Below are positions 33,853 through 42,132 of a DNA stretch of 64,000 nucleotides, piece by piece. The notes below the pieces were generated by a model. The model searched no databases. It saw nothing but the letters and a program-made list of their open reading frames with translations, and was not told the DNA's origin. The translations under genes were made by a program, and so were the position numbers. The stretch's first letter is position 1. Every line of letters starts with the position of its first letter. Origin of the DNA: Clostridia bacterium (lineage in GTDB: Bacteria > Bacillota > Clostridia > Oscillospirales > Acutalibacteraceae); assembly GCA_024404095.1 (NCBI GenBank), contig JAKSQO010000010.1, positions 1-64,000 of the forward strand, written 5' to 3'.

Positions 33853-35865
33853 TTACTTATACATATAAAAAACCATATCGCAGTCAACAGGCTGACCGTT
33901 CCACATTCTTTCACCTATTGAATATGTTCCGAATGCGGTTGAAGTGAACTGCTGTTCTTCGGAGAACTCGCCTGTCTGCGGATTGAACCATTTATACCTG
34001 TAAACCGTACTCGGTTCAAGGCAGCCGATTCTGCCTGTCATTCGTCCGCCGAATTCATTTGCATTCGGCTTTTCGCCGACAGATTTATCACTGAAGCTGT
34101 AGAAATAAATTACCATCTCCGAATTATCCGCATTGCTTGCCGTGTATGAATATACACCTGCCGCACGCAGGAAATATGTGCTGTCATTAAACCTCGGCAC
34201 AAGATTCCACCAGTCAAAAGATGTGAAGAACTTTTTCGTATAGCCTGTCTGATATGCGCTTGGATATTCGAGTGCATCCTGCCATGTTGCATTGATTTTC
34301 TCCTGCGAGGTAATCACATCAATGCCGTCATTTGAATCCTTGTCCTCGTCATAGATATTCAAATAACTCCAAGTATCGTGAGCACCCCAGCCATAACCGA
34401 ACATTCCGCTCAGATAAGCTGCCCAGCCCTGCATTCTTGAACCGTAATTTTTTGTCCAGAGGTAACAGTATCTGCCCTCATAATCAACAACAGGCTTGCC
34501 CTGAGAATTGTACCAGTAATCCTTCTGAATTTTGCAGTCGGTCTGCTTCGTCAGACTCGGTGACCACTGTGCCGCATACCAGCTGTGCGACTCGACATCA
34601 CGAAAAGCAGATGCAAATGTATCTTTATTCGTATATCTTTTCTGCTTTTCATCTGTGCCCTTTCCGCCACCGTATGCCGTTGTTCCTCCCGCATTTTCCT
34701 GATGCGCCGTCAGCGGATGCGAATAGGCATCGTATTTATCAATATATTCAGCAACAAGTCGATACGGATTGTTAACGAAGTTCCACTCGGGATGATCAGA
34801 AGCGTTGCTGTAAAAATCATTATCAACCTCCTGTCCCAAGGTCCACATAACGGGATAAGCACCGTAACGAGCGACCCAGTATCGGGAGATTTTTTCAAGA
34901 TAGCTCTTTGTTTTTTCCGAAAGCTCATGTGCTGTAACTTTTTCTTTGCCGACTTTCATGCTTACGGTTTTGTCGGAATAACCGCCCATATTATTTATAA
35001 GCACCTGCATTGAAGCCGGGAAGAAAAATTCAGCGTTTGCGTGAACAAGTCCTGCGTCCGCTATCGTCTTAAACTTTGCGTCATAATCGGCAAGACCTGC
35101 CATATCAGCCTCAGTTATACCGTCAGCAAATTCAAACGCTGCGCCGATAGGTTCACTCTGAAAAACAGTAAAACCTTGCTCTGCCCTCTTATCACAGATT
35201 ATTTTCACCATTTCCTGGGTTTCATCACCAAGACTCCAATGAGTATCACCGAGATAAAAGAAAGGTGTACCGTCATCGTATGTCATATACTTCTTGCCGT
35301 ATGACGTGGTGACAAAGCCGTGTCGGTAAATTTCAAGCTCACCGTCATACTTCGTGCAGTTAACCTTACCTGTTCTGCCGTTAAGGTCAGCGTTTGTTTC
35401 GTCTGTGCAGACTGTTCTGAATTTCCATTCACCCTCACTCGGGCAAACAAAACGCATCTTCCAGATATTACCACCGTTCCAAAACGCAGGGATTGTATAT
35501 TTAACACCGTTTCCGGCAAGAATCAAATCAACGTCAACATCGTTAAACGGGTCTGCATAGCTTTTTTCGCTCACATATGTAAGCTCATTGACTACCCACG
35601 TTTGAGCGTTAACTGTTTTTTCGGGTGACGGTGCAAAATCCGCACCTGTATCATCAGCGAAAATCTTTTTTGTGTACCCCGACGGTTCGGGATAAACCTG
35701 TTTTTTTGCTTCAATGCTTCTAACAAGCTTCGCATACGCTCTGCCTGCGAAGCAGTACGGCAAGCCTGTGCTGTCAAAAAAGCTCTGAATGCTCTTCTCG
35801 CTCTGTATCGCACCCGAATACATTGCAATAATTACACTCAGAAAAAAAGAAATCATTTTTTTCAT
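33853..35865 (-). CDS. Secreted DUF5060/DUF4038 glycoside hydrolase
   Basis: Exported protein of 670 residues. A signal-like N-terminus (MISFFLSVIIAMYSGAIQS) is followed by a DUF5060-type beta domain (about 75-170) and a DUF4038 apiosidase-like TIM barrel (about 170-540) with FFYLGDTHWSLGDE, WVARYGAYPVMWTLGQEVDND (probable acid/base region) and a late GYGWGAHDTW. A C-terminal beta domain closes the protein. The family acts on plant cell-wall polysaccharides such as rhamnogalacturonan II. Four-base overlap with the upstream amidohydrolase gene indicates coupled translation. Confidence 0.75.
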   Translation of the reverse strand: MKKMISFFLSVIIAMYSGAIQSEKSIQSFFDSTGLPYCFAGRAYAKLVRSIEAKKQVYPEPSGYTKKIFADDTGADFAPSPEKTVNAQTWVVNELTYVSEKSYADPFNDVDVDLILAGNGVKYTIPAFWNGGNIWKMRFVCPSEGEWKFRTVCTDETNADLNGRTGKVNCTKYDGELEIYRHGFVTTSYGKKYMTYDDGTPFFYLGDTHWSLGDETQEMVKIICDKRAEQGFTVFQSEPIGAAFEFADGITEADMAGLADYDAKFKTIADAGLVHANAEFFFPASMQVLINNMGGYSDKTVSMKVGKEKVTAHELSEKTKSYLEKISRYWVARYGAYPVMWTLGQEVDNDFYSNASDHPEWNFVNNPYRLVAEYIDKYDAYSHPLTAHQENAGGTTAYGGGKGTDEKQKRYTNKDTFASAFRDVESHSWYAAQWSPSLTKQTDCKIQKDYWYNSQGKPVVDYEGRYCYLWTKNYGSRMQGWAAYLSGMFGYGWGAHDTWSYLNIYDEDKDSNDGIDVITSQEKINATWQDALEYPSAYQTGYTKKFFTSFDWWNLVPRFNDSTYFLRAAGVYSYTASNADNSEMVIYFYSFSDKSVGEKPNANEFGGRMTGRIGCLEPSTVYRYKWFNPQTGEFSEEQQFTSTAFGTYSIGERMWNGQPVDCDMVFYMYK

Positions 35866-36674
35866 ATTTTTTCTCCTTCTCTTTTTGAAAGTTTTAAAGC
35901 ATTTTTATATAAAATATTTTCCTTGTCCTTATCAGAAATATCCATTTGATTTATTATTTCAACAAACTTCTTCGTATCGCTCCACGGATAATCCGTTGCA
36001 AAAAGCACACGGTCGCTTCCGTGTTTTTTAATAATTTCAACGCACTTTTCGTTATATCGGTCAAGCACAAAAGATGTATCAAAATAAACAGGTTTGCCGG
36101 TAAGTTTTTCAAGCACCTCGTCGGGCATATCACATCCGCCCATATGTGCAAGCACAAGCTTATCATCAATAAGTCCTGCAAGCTCGTTCAGCACATTCAG
36201 CACCATATCGGGCGTACAATGAACGTGGTCGGGATAACCTATATCAACACCTGCGTGAGTTACTGTTATCAGACTGCGCTTCGCCGCTTCGGACATAATC
36301 CTTATATAATCGGGGCTGTCAAAGTTATAGCCCTGATAATCGGGATGAATCTTTATTCCGATAAGCCCCGAAGCCTTAATTTCGTCAAGTATTTCTTCGA
36401 TATTCTCACATTCGGGATGGATTGCACCTGCATAAATAATCCCGTCCGTGCCGTTTATTTCAGCCGCCATACGGTTGATTGAGTTTACTTGTTTAGAACT
36501 TGTTGCAACAGGCAGAATAACACTGTAATCAATTTCCGATTTCTTCATTGTCTGCTTTATATCGTCAAGTGTAGCCTTGCCGTACGGCTTTGTGTTACCT
36601 TTTTCCGCAAGAAACTGCACACTCTGTGCCGCAATTTTATCAGGAAAAATATGAGTATGGAAATCAATAACCAT
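35862..36674 (-). CDS. Amidohydrolase (Amidohydro_2 family)
   Basis: Metal-dependent TIM-barrel hydrolase or decarboxylase of 270 residues. Visible metal ligands: HTH in DFHTHIFPDK, His in IKIHPDYQGY, His in VTHAGVDI, His in LAHMGGCD, and Asp in FATDYPWSD. ATG 36674 follows AAAGGAGG; an upstream in-frame ATG is spurious. Substrate unknown. First gene of a two-gene operon with the secreted glycosidase, an odd pairing. Confidence 0.85.
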   Translation of the reverse strand: MVIDFHTHIFPDKIAAQSVQFLAEKGNTKPYGKATLDDIKQTMKKSEIDYSVILPVATSSKQVNSINRMAAEINGTDGIIYAGAIHPECENIEEILDEIKASGLIGIKIHPDYQGYNFDSPDYIRIMSEAAKRSLITVTHAGVDIGYPDHVHCTPDMVLNVLNELAGLIDDKLVLAHMGGCDMPDEVLEKLTGKPVYFDTSFVLDRYNEKCVEIIKKHGSDRVLFATDYPWSDTKKFVEIINQMDISDKDKENILYKNALKLSKREGEKI

Positions 36675-36697
36675 AAAACGACCTCCTTTTATACAAT

Positions 36698-36725
36698 AAT
36701 ATAACACAAAATATCTGGTTTTCAA
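36698..36725 (-). promoter_or_regulatory. Promoter of the amidohydrolase-glycosidase operon
   Basis: TTGAAA (36720-36725) and TATATT (36698-36703), spacing 16, 23 bases before the start. Confidence 0.55.
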
Positions 36726-36785
36726 AATATTTTTTCAATTGGCAGAAAATAATTTCTGTTTTCAAAAAATTCTTTCAAAAAAAGC

Positions 36786-36814
36786 TTTACAAAATCGAAA
36801 TTATATGATATTAT
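36786..36814 (+). promoter_or_regulatory. Promoter of the iron alcohol dehydrogenase gene
   Basis: TTTACA (36786-36791) and TATTAT (36809-36814), spacing 17, about 55 bases before the start codon and divergent from the amidohydrolase promoter. Confidence 0.65.
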
Positions 36815-36869
36815 TTTAACAATGATTGTTAATGTTTTAACATTCAATATTATTCAGGAGGTATGCATT

Positions 36870-38087
36870 ATGAACAGATTCACTTTACCCCGTGATCTCT
36901 ATCACGGAAAGGGTGCTCTTGAGGCACTCAAAACATTTCATGGAGCTCGTGCAATGATTTGTGTCGGCGGCGGTTCTATGAAAAAGTTAGGATTTCTTGA
37001 TAAAGCTGCTGACTATCTTAAAGATGCAGGTATGGAAGTGGAAATATTTGAAGGTATCGAACCCGACCCGTCTGTTGAAACAGTTATGCGCGGTGCTGAG
37101 GCAATGCTTAAGTTCCAGCCCGACTGGATTGTCGCTATCGGTGGCGGCTCACCCATTGACGCTGCAAAAGCAATGTGGATTAAATATGAATATCCCGAGA
37201 TTACTTTTGAAGATATGTGCAAGGTTTTCGGTATACCTTCTCTTCGTAAAAAGGCTCACTTCTGCGCCGTATCTTCAACATCAGGTACAGCAACAGAGGT
37301 TACTGCTTTCTCAATTATCACAGACTACAACAAGGGTATCAAGTATCCTATCGCAGACTTTGAAATTACTCCCGACGTTGCTATCGTTGACCCCGATCTT
37401 GCAGAAATGATGCCGAAAAAGCTTGTTGCTCACACAGGCATGGACGCAATGACACACGCTGTTGAGGCTTATGTTTCAACTGCAAACTGCGACTACACAG
37501 ATCCTCTTGCTCTTCATGCAATCAAGATGATTCAGAATAATCTTGTTGATTCATACAACGGCGATATGGACAAGCGTGACTCAATGCACAACGCACAATG
37601 CCTTGCAGGCATGGCTTTTTCAAATGCTCTTCTCGGTATTGTTCATTCAATGGCTCACAAAACAGGCGCAGCTTTCGCTGACTTTGGCGCACACATCATT
37701 CACGGTGCCGCAAACGCAATGTACCTTCCCAAGGTTATTGCTTTTAACGCAAAGGATGAGAAAGCCGCAAAGAGATATGCTGAAATTGCTGACCTCATGA
37801 ACCTCGGCGGTGAAACAGTTTGTGAAAAGGTTGACCTCCTCATCAAATATCTCAGAAAGATGAATGACGACCTCAATATTCCTCATTGCATCAAAAACTA
37901 CGGTGCTGACAGCTATCCCTGTGACAACGGTTTCGTTCCCGAGGATGTATTCCTTGAGAGAGTAAATGACATCGCTGTTAATGCTCTTGGCGACGCATGC
38001 ACAGGTTCTAACCCCCGTCAGCCGTCTGTCGACGAAATGGTTAAGCTCCTCAAGTGCTGCTACTACGACACAGAAGTTGATTTCTGA
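36870..38087 (+). CDS. Iron-containing alcohol dehydrogenase
   Basis: Group III alcohol dehydrogenase of 405 residues, probably reducing aldehydes to alcohols with NAD(P)H during fermentation. Nucleotide site CVGGGSMKK and GGGSPIDAAKAMW (about 35-100). The iron ligands are Asp in VAHTGMDAMTHAVEAY, then His in HSMAHKTGAAF and HGAANAMYLP (about 195-290). Strong AGGAGGT ribosome site; very biased codon use suggests high expression. Single-gene unit with promoter and terminator. Substrate not determined; resembles butanol/lactaldehyde-type enzymes. Confidence 0.9.
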   Translation: MNRFTLPRDLYHGKGALEALKTFHGARAMICVGGGSMKKLGFLDKAADYLKDAGMEVEIFEGIEPDPSVETVMRGAEAMLKFQPDWIVAIGGGSPIDAAKAMWIKYEYPEITFEDMCKVFGIPSLRKKAHFCAVSSTSGTATEVTAFSIITDYNKGIKYPIADFEITPDVAIVDPDLAEMMPKKLVAHTGMDAMTHAVEAYVSTANCDYTDPLALHAIKMIQNNLVDSYNGDMDKRDSMHNAQCLAGMAFSNALLGIVHSMAHKTGAAFADFGAHIIHGAANAMYLPKVIAFNAKDEKAAKRYAEIADLMNLGGETVCEKVDLLIKYLRKMNDDLNIPHCIKNYGADSYPCDNGFVPEDVFLERVNDIAVNALGDACTGSNPRQPSVDEMVKLLKCCYYDTEVDF

Positions 38088-38100
38088 TTAAATGCTATCT

Positions 38101-38136
38101 GCCCTTTCAAAGTTTGCTTTGAAAGGGCATTTTTTA
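38101..38136 (+). terminator. Terminator of the alcohol dehydrogenase gene
   Basis: GCCCTTTCAAAG / CTTTGAAAGGGC with a four-base loop and T run. Confidence 0.9.
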
Positions 38137-38165
38137 TTGAACAAAACTTCACGTTATGATATAAT
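38137..38165 (+). promoter_or_regulatory. Promoter of the peptidase E-like gene
   Basis: TTGAAC (38137-38142) and TATAAT (38160-38165), spacing 17, directly after the preceding terminator. Confidence 0.7.
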
Positions 38166-38206
38166 TCTTAAAGATCTTATAACATGTTATTAAAAGGAGC
38201 TTATTT

Positions 38207-38899
38207 ATGGGCAATATTGTAGCAATTGGCGGAGGATTTGACATTGAATCCGCTCACCGCTGGAAAATGGCAAGATATCTTAATTCGCTTACCAAAAAGG
38301 AAAATCCGAATTTTCTTCTTGTACCTGCATCAGGTTTCGACTCCTACGGCACAAGAGAAATCGAACGCCACTTTGCTCTCGGATGCGATGTTGATATTCT
38401 GAAAATCAGCAGCGATTCTCAGAGTGATGTTGCACGCAAAATTCGCTGGGCTGATATCATCTACATTCCGGGCGGCAACTCAACATATCCTATTGCGGCA
38501 TTCCGCAAGCGCGAAGCTGACAAATATCTGCGTGAAGTTTGGGAAGAAAAAGAAACTGTTCTCAGCGGTAAATGCGCAGGTGCAATGTTCTGGTTTGCAG
38601 AAAGCTATGACAATGACGGAATTGATGACAGCTTTGAGTTTATAAAGCCTCTCGGATTCATCAATTACTGTATGTGTCCTCACTTTGACAGCCCCGAATG
38701 GATGCCGTTTGAACAGCTTGCTCCGACACGAGAGCTGTCAAGTATTGCAATTGACAACGGGGCGGCTATATGTTTTCTCGGCGACAATAGAGAAATTTTC
38801 AATGTTTCGGGCAAGGAAAAGGTTTATCTTTTTGACAAAAATCAGAACTACAAAAAGATTGACCTTACTCAGGATGCCGAAGCGCTCAGAAATCTTTGA
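38207..38899 (+). CDS. Peptidase E / class I glutamine-amidotransferase-like protein with Cys nucleophile
   Basis: Cytoplasmic protein of 230 residues with the S51 peptidase fold: IAIGGGFDIE, FLLVPASGFDSYG, IYIPGGNSTYPIAAF and the nucleophile elbow LSGKCAGAMFWF. In dipeptidase E the elbow is GxSAGA; here Cys123 takes the Ser place, as in glutamine amidotransferases (GxCxG). His in CMCPHFDSPEW may complete the site. Could cleave Asp-X dipeptides or act as an amidotransferase-like thiol enzyme. Preceded by its own promoter; followed after 67 bases by a phosphoesterase gene. Confidence 0.8.
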   Translation: MGNIVAIGGGFDIESAHRWKMARYLNSLTKKENPNFLLVPASGFDSYGTREIERHFALGCDVDILKISSDSQSDVARKIRWADIIYIPGGNSTYPIAAFRKREADKYLREVWEEKETVLSGKCAGAMFWFAESYDNDGIDDSFEFIKPLGFINYCMCPHFDSPEWMPFEQLAPTRELSSIAIDNGAAICFLGDNREIFNVSGKEKVYLFDKNQNYKKIDLTQDAEALRNL

Positions 38900-38966
38900 T
38901 ATTACTCTGAAAAGAGGAAAAATATTTGGAACTTAAAGAATATACAGCACAACTGAAGGAGAACTT

Positions 38967-40028
38967 ATGGCAACAGGATATACACTTTTTAACAAAGCAA
39001 AACGCAATGCTCTTGAACCGCTCAGATTCAGAGAAGACGGAACTTTCAGAATTCTTCACCTTACCGACATTCACAAGATTCACCCCGACATGGATGACGA
39101 CACAGACAGAAGTATTCCGGAAAGAAAATCAAAAAATACGATAAATACAATTGAAAAGGCTATCGAAAAAACCACCCCTGACCTTATAGTTTTCGGCGGT
39201 GACAACATCGGCGGACATTGGGAGGAAATGACAAACGAATACGCTTTATGGTGTCTTAACACAATAATCGGCGCTGTAAAAAAATACAACATTCCGCTTG
39301 CTGTGGTTTTCGGAAACCATGACGCACAGAATGAAGGTATTGCTCAGCTGCTGAGCAAAGAGGTTCAGATGAGCATTTATATGCAGTACGATAACTTCCG
39401 AGGCTGTTTCAATGAGGCTGAGGTTTACGGCTGCGGCAACTGTCACCTGCCGATTCTCGCACACAACAGTGACGAGGTTATGTGGAATGTTTGGTGCTTT
39501 GATTCAAACGATTATCCGCGTAACCCCGACCACAGCGTTATCAGCTATGACGCTGACGCAGTTCACGCCGACCAGCTGGATTGGTATGAGCGTACCGTCA
39601 ACGAAGAAAAGAAGCTTTTTGGCAAAACCGTTCCCGCAGTTCTCTTTCAGCACATCCCGATAAATCAGGAATATGATTTTATTGAGGAATGCGACAAGTC
39701 CGAGATGGATTACGAGCATAACGGAAAGTTCTTCCGTGCTAAATGCGGCATGCTTAAAGAGGGACTTCTGCGAGAAACTCCCTGCGCTCCGCAGAGTGAC
39801 AGAAGCGAATTTGAGGCGTGGGTCAGATGCGGCGATATAAAAGCGGCATTTTTCGGTCACGATCATACAAATTCTTTCCGCTTTGAAAAGGACGGAATTT
39901 CACTTTTTCAAACAATCGGATGCGGCTATGAAAGCTACGGTATTGAACGTGGCGGCAGGCTGATAACTCTCAATGAAAACAGCGACACATTTACAACAGA
40001 AACAATTATAATTGAAAAAGAATATTAA
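38967..40028 (+). CDS. Calcineurin-like metallophosphoesterase
   Basis: Cytoplasmic phosphoesterase of 353 residues with all metal motifs: HLTDIHKIHPD (DxH), FGGDNIGG (GD), FGNHDAQNE (GNHD), LFQHIP and FFGHDHTNSF (GHxH). The fold is of the purple-acid-phosphatase-like/Dcr2 group. GAAGGAGAAC precedes the start. A second, secreted relative lies at 46066-47283. Substrate unknown. Confidence 0.88.
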   Translation: MATGYTLFNKAKRNALEPLRFREDGTFRILHLTDIHKIHPDMDDDTDRSIPERKSKNTINTIEKAIEKTTPDLIVFGGDNIGGHWEEMTNEYALWCLNTIIGAVKKYNIPLAVVFGNHDAQNEGIAQLLSKEVQMSIYMQYDNFRGCFNEAEVYGCGNCHLPILAHNSDEVMWNVWCFDSNDYPRNPDHSVISYDADAVHADQLDWYERTVNEEKKLFGKTVPAVLFQHIPINQEYDFIEECDKSEMDYEHNGKFFRAKCGMLKEGLLRETPCAPQSDRSEFEAWVRCGDIKAAFFGHDHTNSFRFEKDGISLFQTIGCGYESYGIERGGRLITLNENSDTFTTETIIIEKEY

Positions 40029-40030
40029 AA

Positions 40031-40068
40031 ATTCGGGGCAGTTCACATCAGGAACAGCCCCGAATCTT
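40031..40068. terminator. Bidirectional terminator between phosphoesterase and antiporter
   Basis: ATTCGGGGC / GCCCCGAAT inverted repeat. The minus-strand side has a T run and fits the end of the antiporter transcript; it also serves the convergent phosphoesterase gene. Confidence 0.75.
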
Positions 40069-41263
40069 ATTCGCGAGATAATAATTTTTTATAGCTGAAA
40101 TCCATTCCGAACGCGCCGAGCGGAGCTGTGATAAGAATTGAAAGAACAGCGATTGAAAGTACGAGCTTTCCGCACGGCAATCCGAGCGACAGAGGCACCG
40201 AACCGATTGCCGCCTGTACTGTTGCTTTAGGAAGATACGCAATCACGCAGTACAGCCGTTCCTTTGAGTTGAGCGGTGTGCCGATAAGGCACAGCAGAAC
40301 TCCGACAGAGCGAAAAATGAGTGCAATAAAAATCATAAGCACGGCTATCGCACCTGCTTCAAGCGTATAACGTATATCGACTGCCGCACCTACAAGCACA
40401 AACAGTATTACCTCAGCGGCAAGCCACAGACGTCCGTACTTTACTGAAAGGTCAGCAGACACTTCCTTTCTGCACCTCATCTGAATAACACAAGCCATAC
40501 TCATAACTGCAAGCAGACCCGATACAGATACAACGCCCTCCAGCCACGTTTCAACAGCCATTAAAAGAAATGCCGTTCCGACAGAAATAATAACCTTAAG
40601 GCTCTGACGAATTGAATCGCCTTTTTTATGTGCAAGCTCGAATACAAACGAAACAATAAGTCCTGCAACAACTCCGAGCAGAACACCGAGGATAATCGAC
40701 ACAGGAATATTTAAAAAATCCATAACATTTGCTTTTGTCCCCTGAGCCATTCCGACAAAGGTTGAAAACAGTACAATCACAAAAACATCATCAAGTGATG
40801 CACCTGCGAGAATAAGCTGAGGTATGCTTTTGTCGGTTCCATAGCCTGTTTCCATAAGTTGAACCATTCGAGGAACTACAACCGCGGGCGATACCGCACC
40901 GAGAACCGCTCCGATTATTGCCGCCTCGGTGAGCGACACTTTCAGTAAAGTTGGCGCAAGCAGCATAAACGCTCCGATTTCAAACAGCGCAGGCAGGAAT
41001 GACATCATTATGGCAGGTCTGCCGACTTTTTTCAGGTCAGCGACATTGAGTGAAAGCCCTGCTTTTATCAAAATAATTATCAGCGCAATCCGACGAAGCT
41101 CAGCTGAAATGCCGAGAATCTCGGGTGCGAGCAAATCCAGCACAAACGGTCCGAGAACAATGCCGGTAATCAGCATACCGATAATTCGCGGCAAGCCGAT
41201 TTTTTTACAGATAAAAGCCGCCGAAAGACCGACAAGAAAAATAAGAGCCAATGATGTAATCAT
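40067..41263 (-). CDS. Cation:proton antiporter (CPA family), fluoride-regulated
   Basis: Integral membrane protein of 398 residues with about 12 helices and the Na+/H+ exchanger family domain (PF00999): RIIGMLITGIVLGPFVLD at the N-terminus, ALIIILIKAGLSL, and ILAGASLDDVFVIVLF with the acidic pair typical of ion-binding in helix 5. GGAGGTAAATT precedes ATG 41263. The upstream leader is a fluoride riboswitch ending in a terminator, so the gene is expected to be switched on by fluoride. Antiporter-type genes are a known class of fluoride-riboswitch targets. Its ion is not proven from sequence. Confidence 0.88.
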   Translation of the reverse strand: MITSLALIFLVGLSAAFICKKIGLPRIIGMLITGIVLGPFVLDLLAPEILGISAELRRIALIIILIKAGLSLNVADLKKVGRPAIMMSFLPALFEIGAFMLLAPTLLKVSLTEAAIIGAVLGAVSPAVVVPRMVQLMETGYGTDKSIPQLILAGASLDDVFVIVLFSTFVGMAQGTKANVMDFLNIPVSIILGVLLGVVAGLIVSFVFELAHKKGDSIRQSLKVIISVGTAFLLMAVETWLEGVVSVSGLLAVMSMACVIQMRCRKEVSADLSVKYGRLWLAAEVILFVLVGAAVDIRYTLEAGAIAVLMIFIALIFRSVGVLLCLIGTPLNSKERLYCVIAYLPKATVQAAIGSVPLSLGLPCGKLVLSIAVLSILITAPLGAFGMDFSYKKLLSRE

Positions 41264-41278
41264 AATTTACCTCCAAGC

Positions 41279-41364
41279 AAAAAAGCTGACAACTCTGCCG
41301 TAAACAGCAGAAGTCATCAGCTAAAAGCGGTTCAGGTTTCCCTCGGGAGAACTTCATTCCCATG
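41279..41364 (-). ncRNA. Fluoride riboswitch (crcB motif) with terminator
   Basis: Minus-strand leader containing the crcB aptamer landmarks in order: GGGAATGAAGTTCTCCC (41345-41361), then AACCGC-TTTTA-GCTGATGACTTC. The pseudoknot and the GCTGATGACTYC segment are signature parts of this motif. The 3' half of the aptamer can refold with the downstream GAGTTGTCAGC to form a terminator (AGCTGATGAC…CTGC/GCAG…GTTGTCAGCT) followed by six T, 15 bases before the antiporter start. A transcriptional ON switch is expected: fluoride stabilises the aptamer and prevents termination. Confidence 0.88.
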
Positions 41365-41370
41365 GGTTGT

Positions 41371-41399
41371 ATTATACTTTATAAATCTCAGAATGTCAA
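41371..41399 (-). promoter_or_regulatory. Promoter of the fluoride riboswitch-antiporter transcript
   Basis: Perfect TTGACA (41394-41399) and perfect TATAAT (41371-41376), spacing 17; transcription would start at about 41364, just at the aptamer 5' end. Confidence 0.85.
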
Positions 41400-41408
41400 A
41401 TAAAAATA

Positions 41409-41437
41409 TTGAAGTTAAAAAGTTTATATGATATAAT
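41409..41437 (+). promoter_or_regulatory. Promoter of the SGNH hydrolase-glycosidase unit
   Basis: TTGAAG (41409-41414) and TATAAT (41432-41437), spacing 17, 30 bases before ATG 41467. Back to back with the antiporter promoter, ten bases apart. Confidence 0.75.
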
Positions 41438-41466
41438 TCTGATATAATGTCAAAGGAGAATCGGCG

Positions 41467-42114
41467 ATGAAAAAGCTGTATCTTATCGGTGACTCAATAC
41501 GAATAGGTTACTGTGAATATGTTAAAGCCGCACTGAAAGGCAAAGCTGATGTTCACTGGAACGAGGGAAACGCTCGCTTTGCCGAATATGTTCTTTATTC
41601 CATTGGTGACTGGGAGCATAAGCAGAGAATCGGTGAGGACACCGCCTGCGTACATTGGAACACAGGTCTGCATGATGTTGTACGCACAATGGACGAGGAT
41701 CCTCTCACTCCTACTGAAATCTACGGATATTACATTGACAGAATCTGTCAGCGTCTTAAAAAGTATTATCCGAATGCCGTACAGATTTTTGCAACCTCCA
41801 CACCTGTTCAGGAGGAGCTTTATGACTACTGGTTCTCACGGAAAAATTCTGACATCGACGCAATAAATGCCGAAGCCGTTAGAATTGTTAAAAAATACGG
41901 CATGGAAGTCAATGACCTCAATACCCTGCTCAGAAATCAGCCTAAGGAAATATATTCTGACAAAACACACTTCAACACTCCCGCTGCAAGGGAAATCATC
42001 ACAAAGGCAGTCCTCAAAGCCGTCTGCCCTGCCCTCGGCATTGATTATGACGAGCTTGAAATGCCCGATTTCAGCAAAGAAATAATTTCCGATGAAAAGG
42101 AAATTTTAAAATAA
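41467..42114 (+). CDS. SGNH/GDSL-family hydrolase
   Basis: Predicted esterase of 215 residues without signal peptide. The nucleophile Ser is in LIGDSIRIGY (block I), an Asn/His block appears as WNTGLHD, and the catalytic Asp-x-x-His is SDKTHFN near 185. Enzymes of this family commonly remove acetyl groups from carbohydrates. AAAGGAG start. The next gene, a secreted glycosidase candidate, follows after 18 bases, so both are likely in one transcript. Confidence 0.82.
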   Translation: MKKLYLIGDSIRIGYCEYVKAALKGKADVHWNEGNARFAEYVLYSIGDWEHKQRIGEDTACVHWNTGLHDVVRTMDEDPLTPTEIYGYYIDRICQRLKKYYPNAVQIFATSTPVQEELYDYWFSRKNSDIDAINAEAVRIVKKYGMEVNDLNTLLRNQPKEIYSDKTHFNTPAAREIITKAVLKAVCPALGIDYDELEMPDFSKEIISDEKEILK

Positions 42115-42132
42115 ACAAAAAGGAGCAACACT

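Noticed and set aside
35946-36482. Plus-strand frame opposite the amidohydrolase (178 codons)
   Set aside because: The minus strand carries all metal motifs of the amidohydrolase; the plus frame is a shadow.
38926-39144. Small TTG-started frame before the phosphoesterase gene
   Set aside because: It overlaps the phosphoesterase in another frame; only the ATG at 38967 has a good ribosome site and leads to family motifs.
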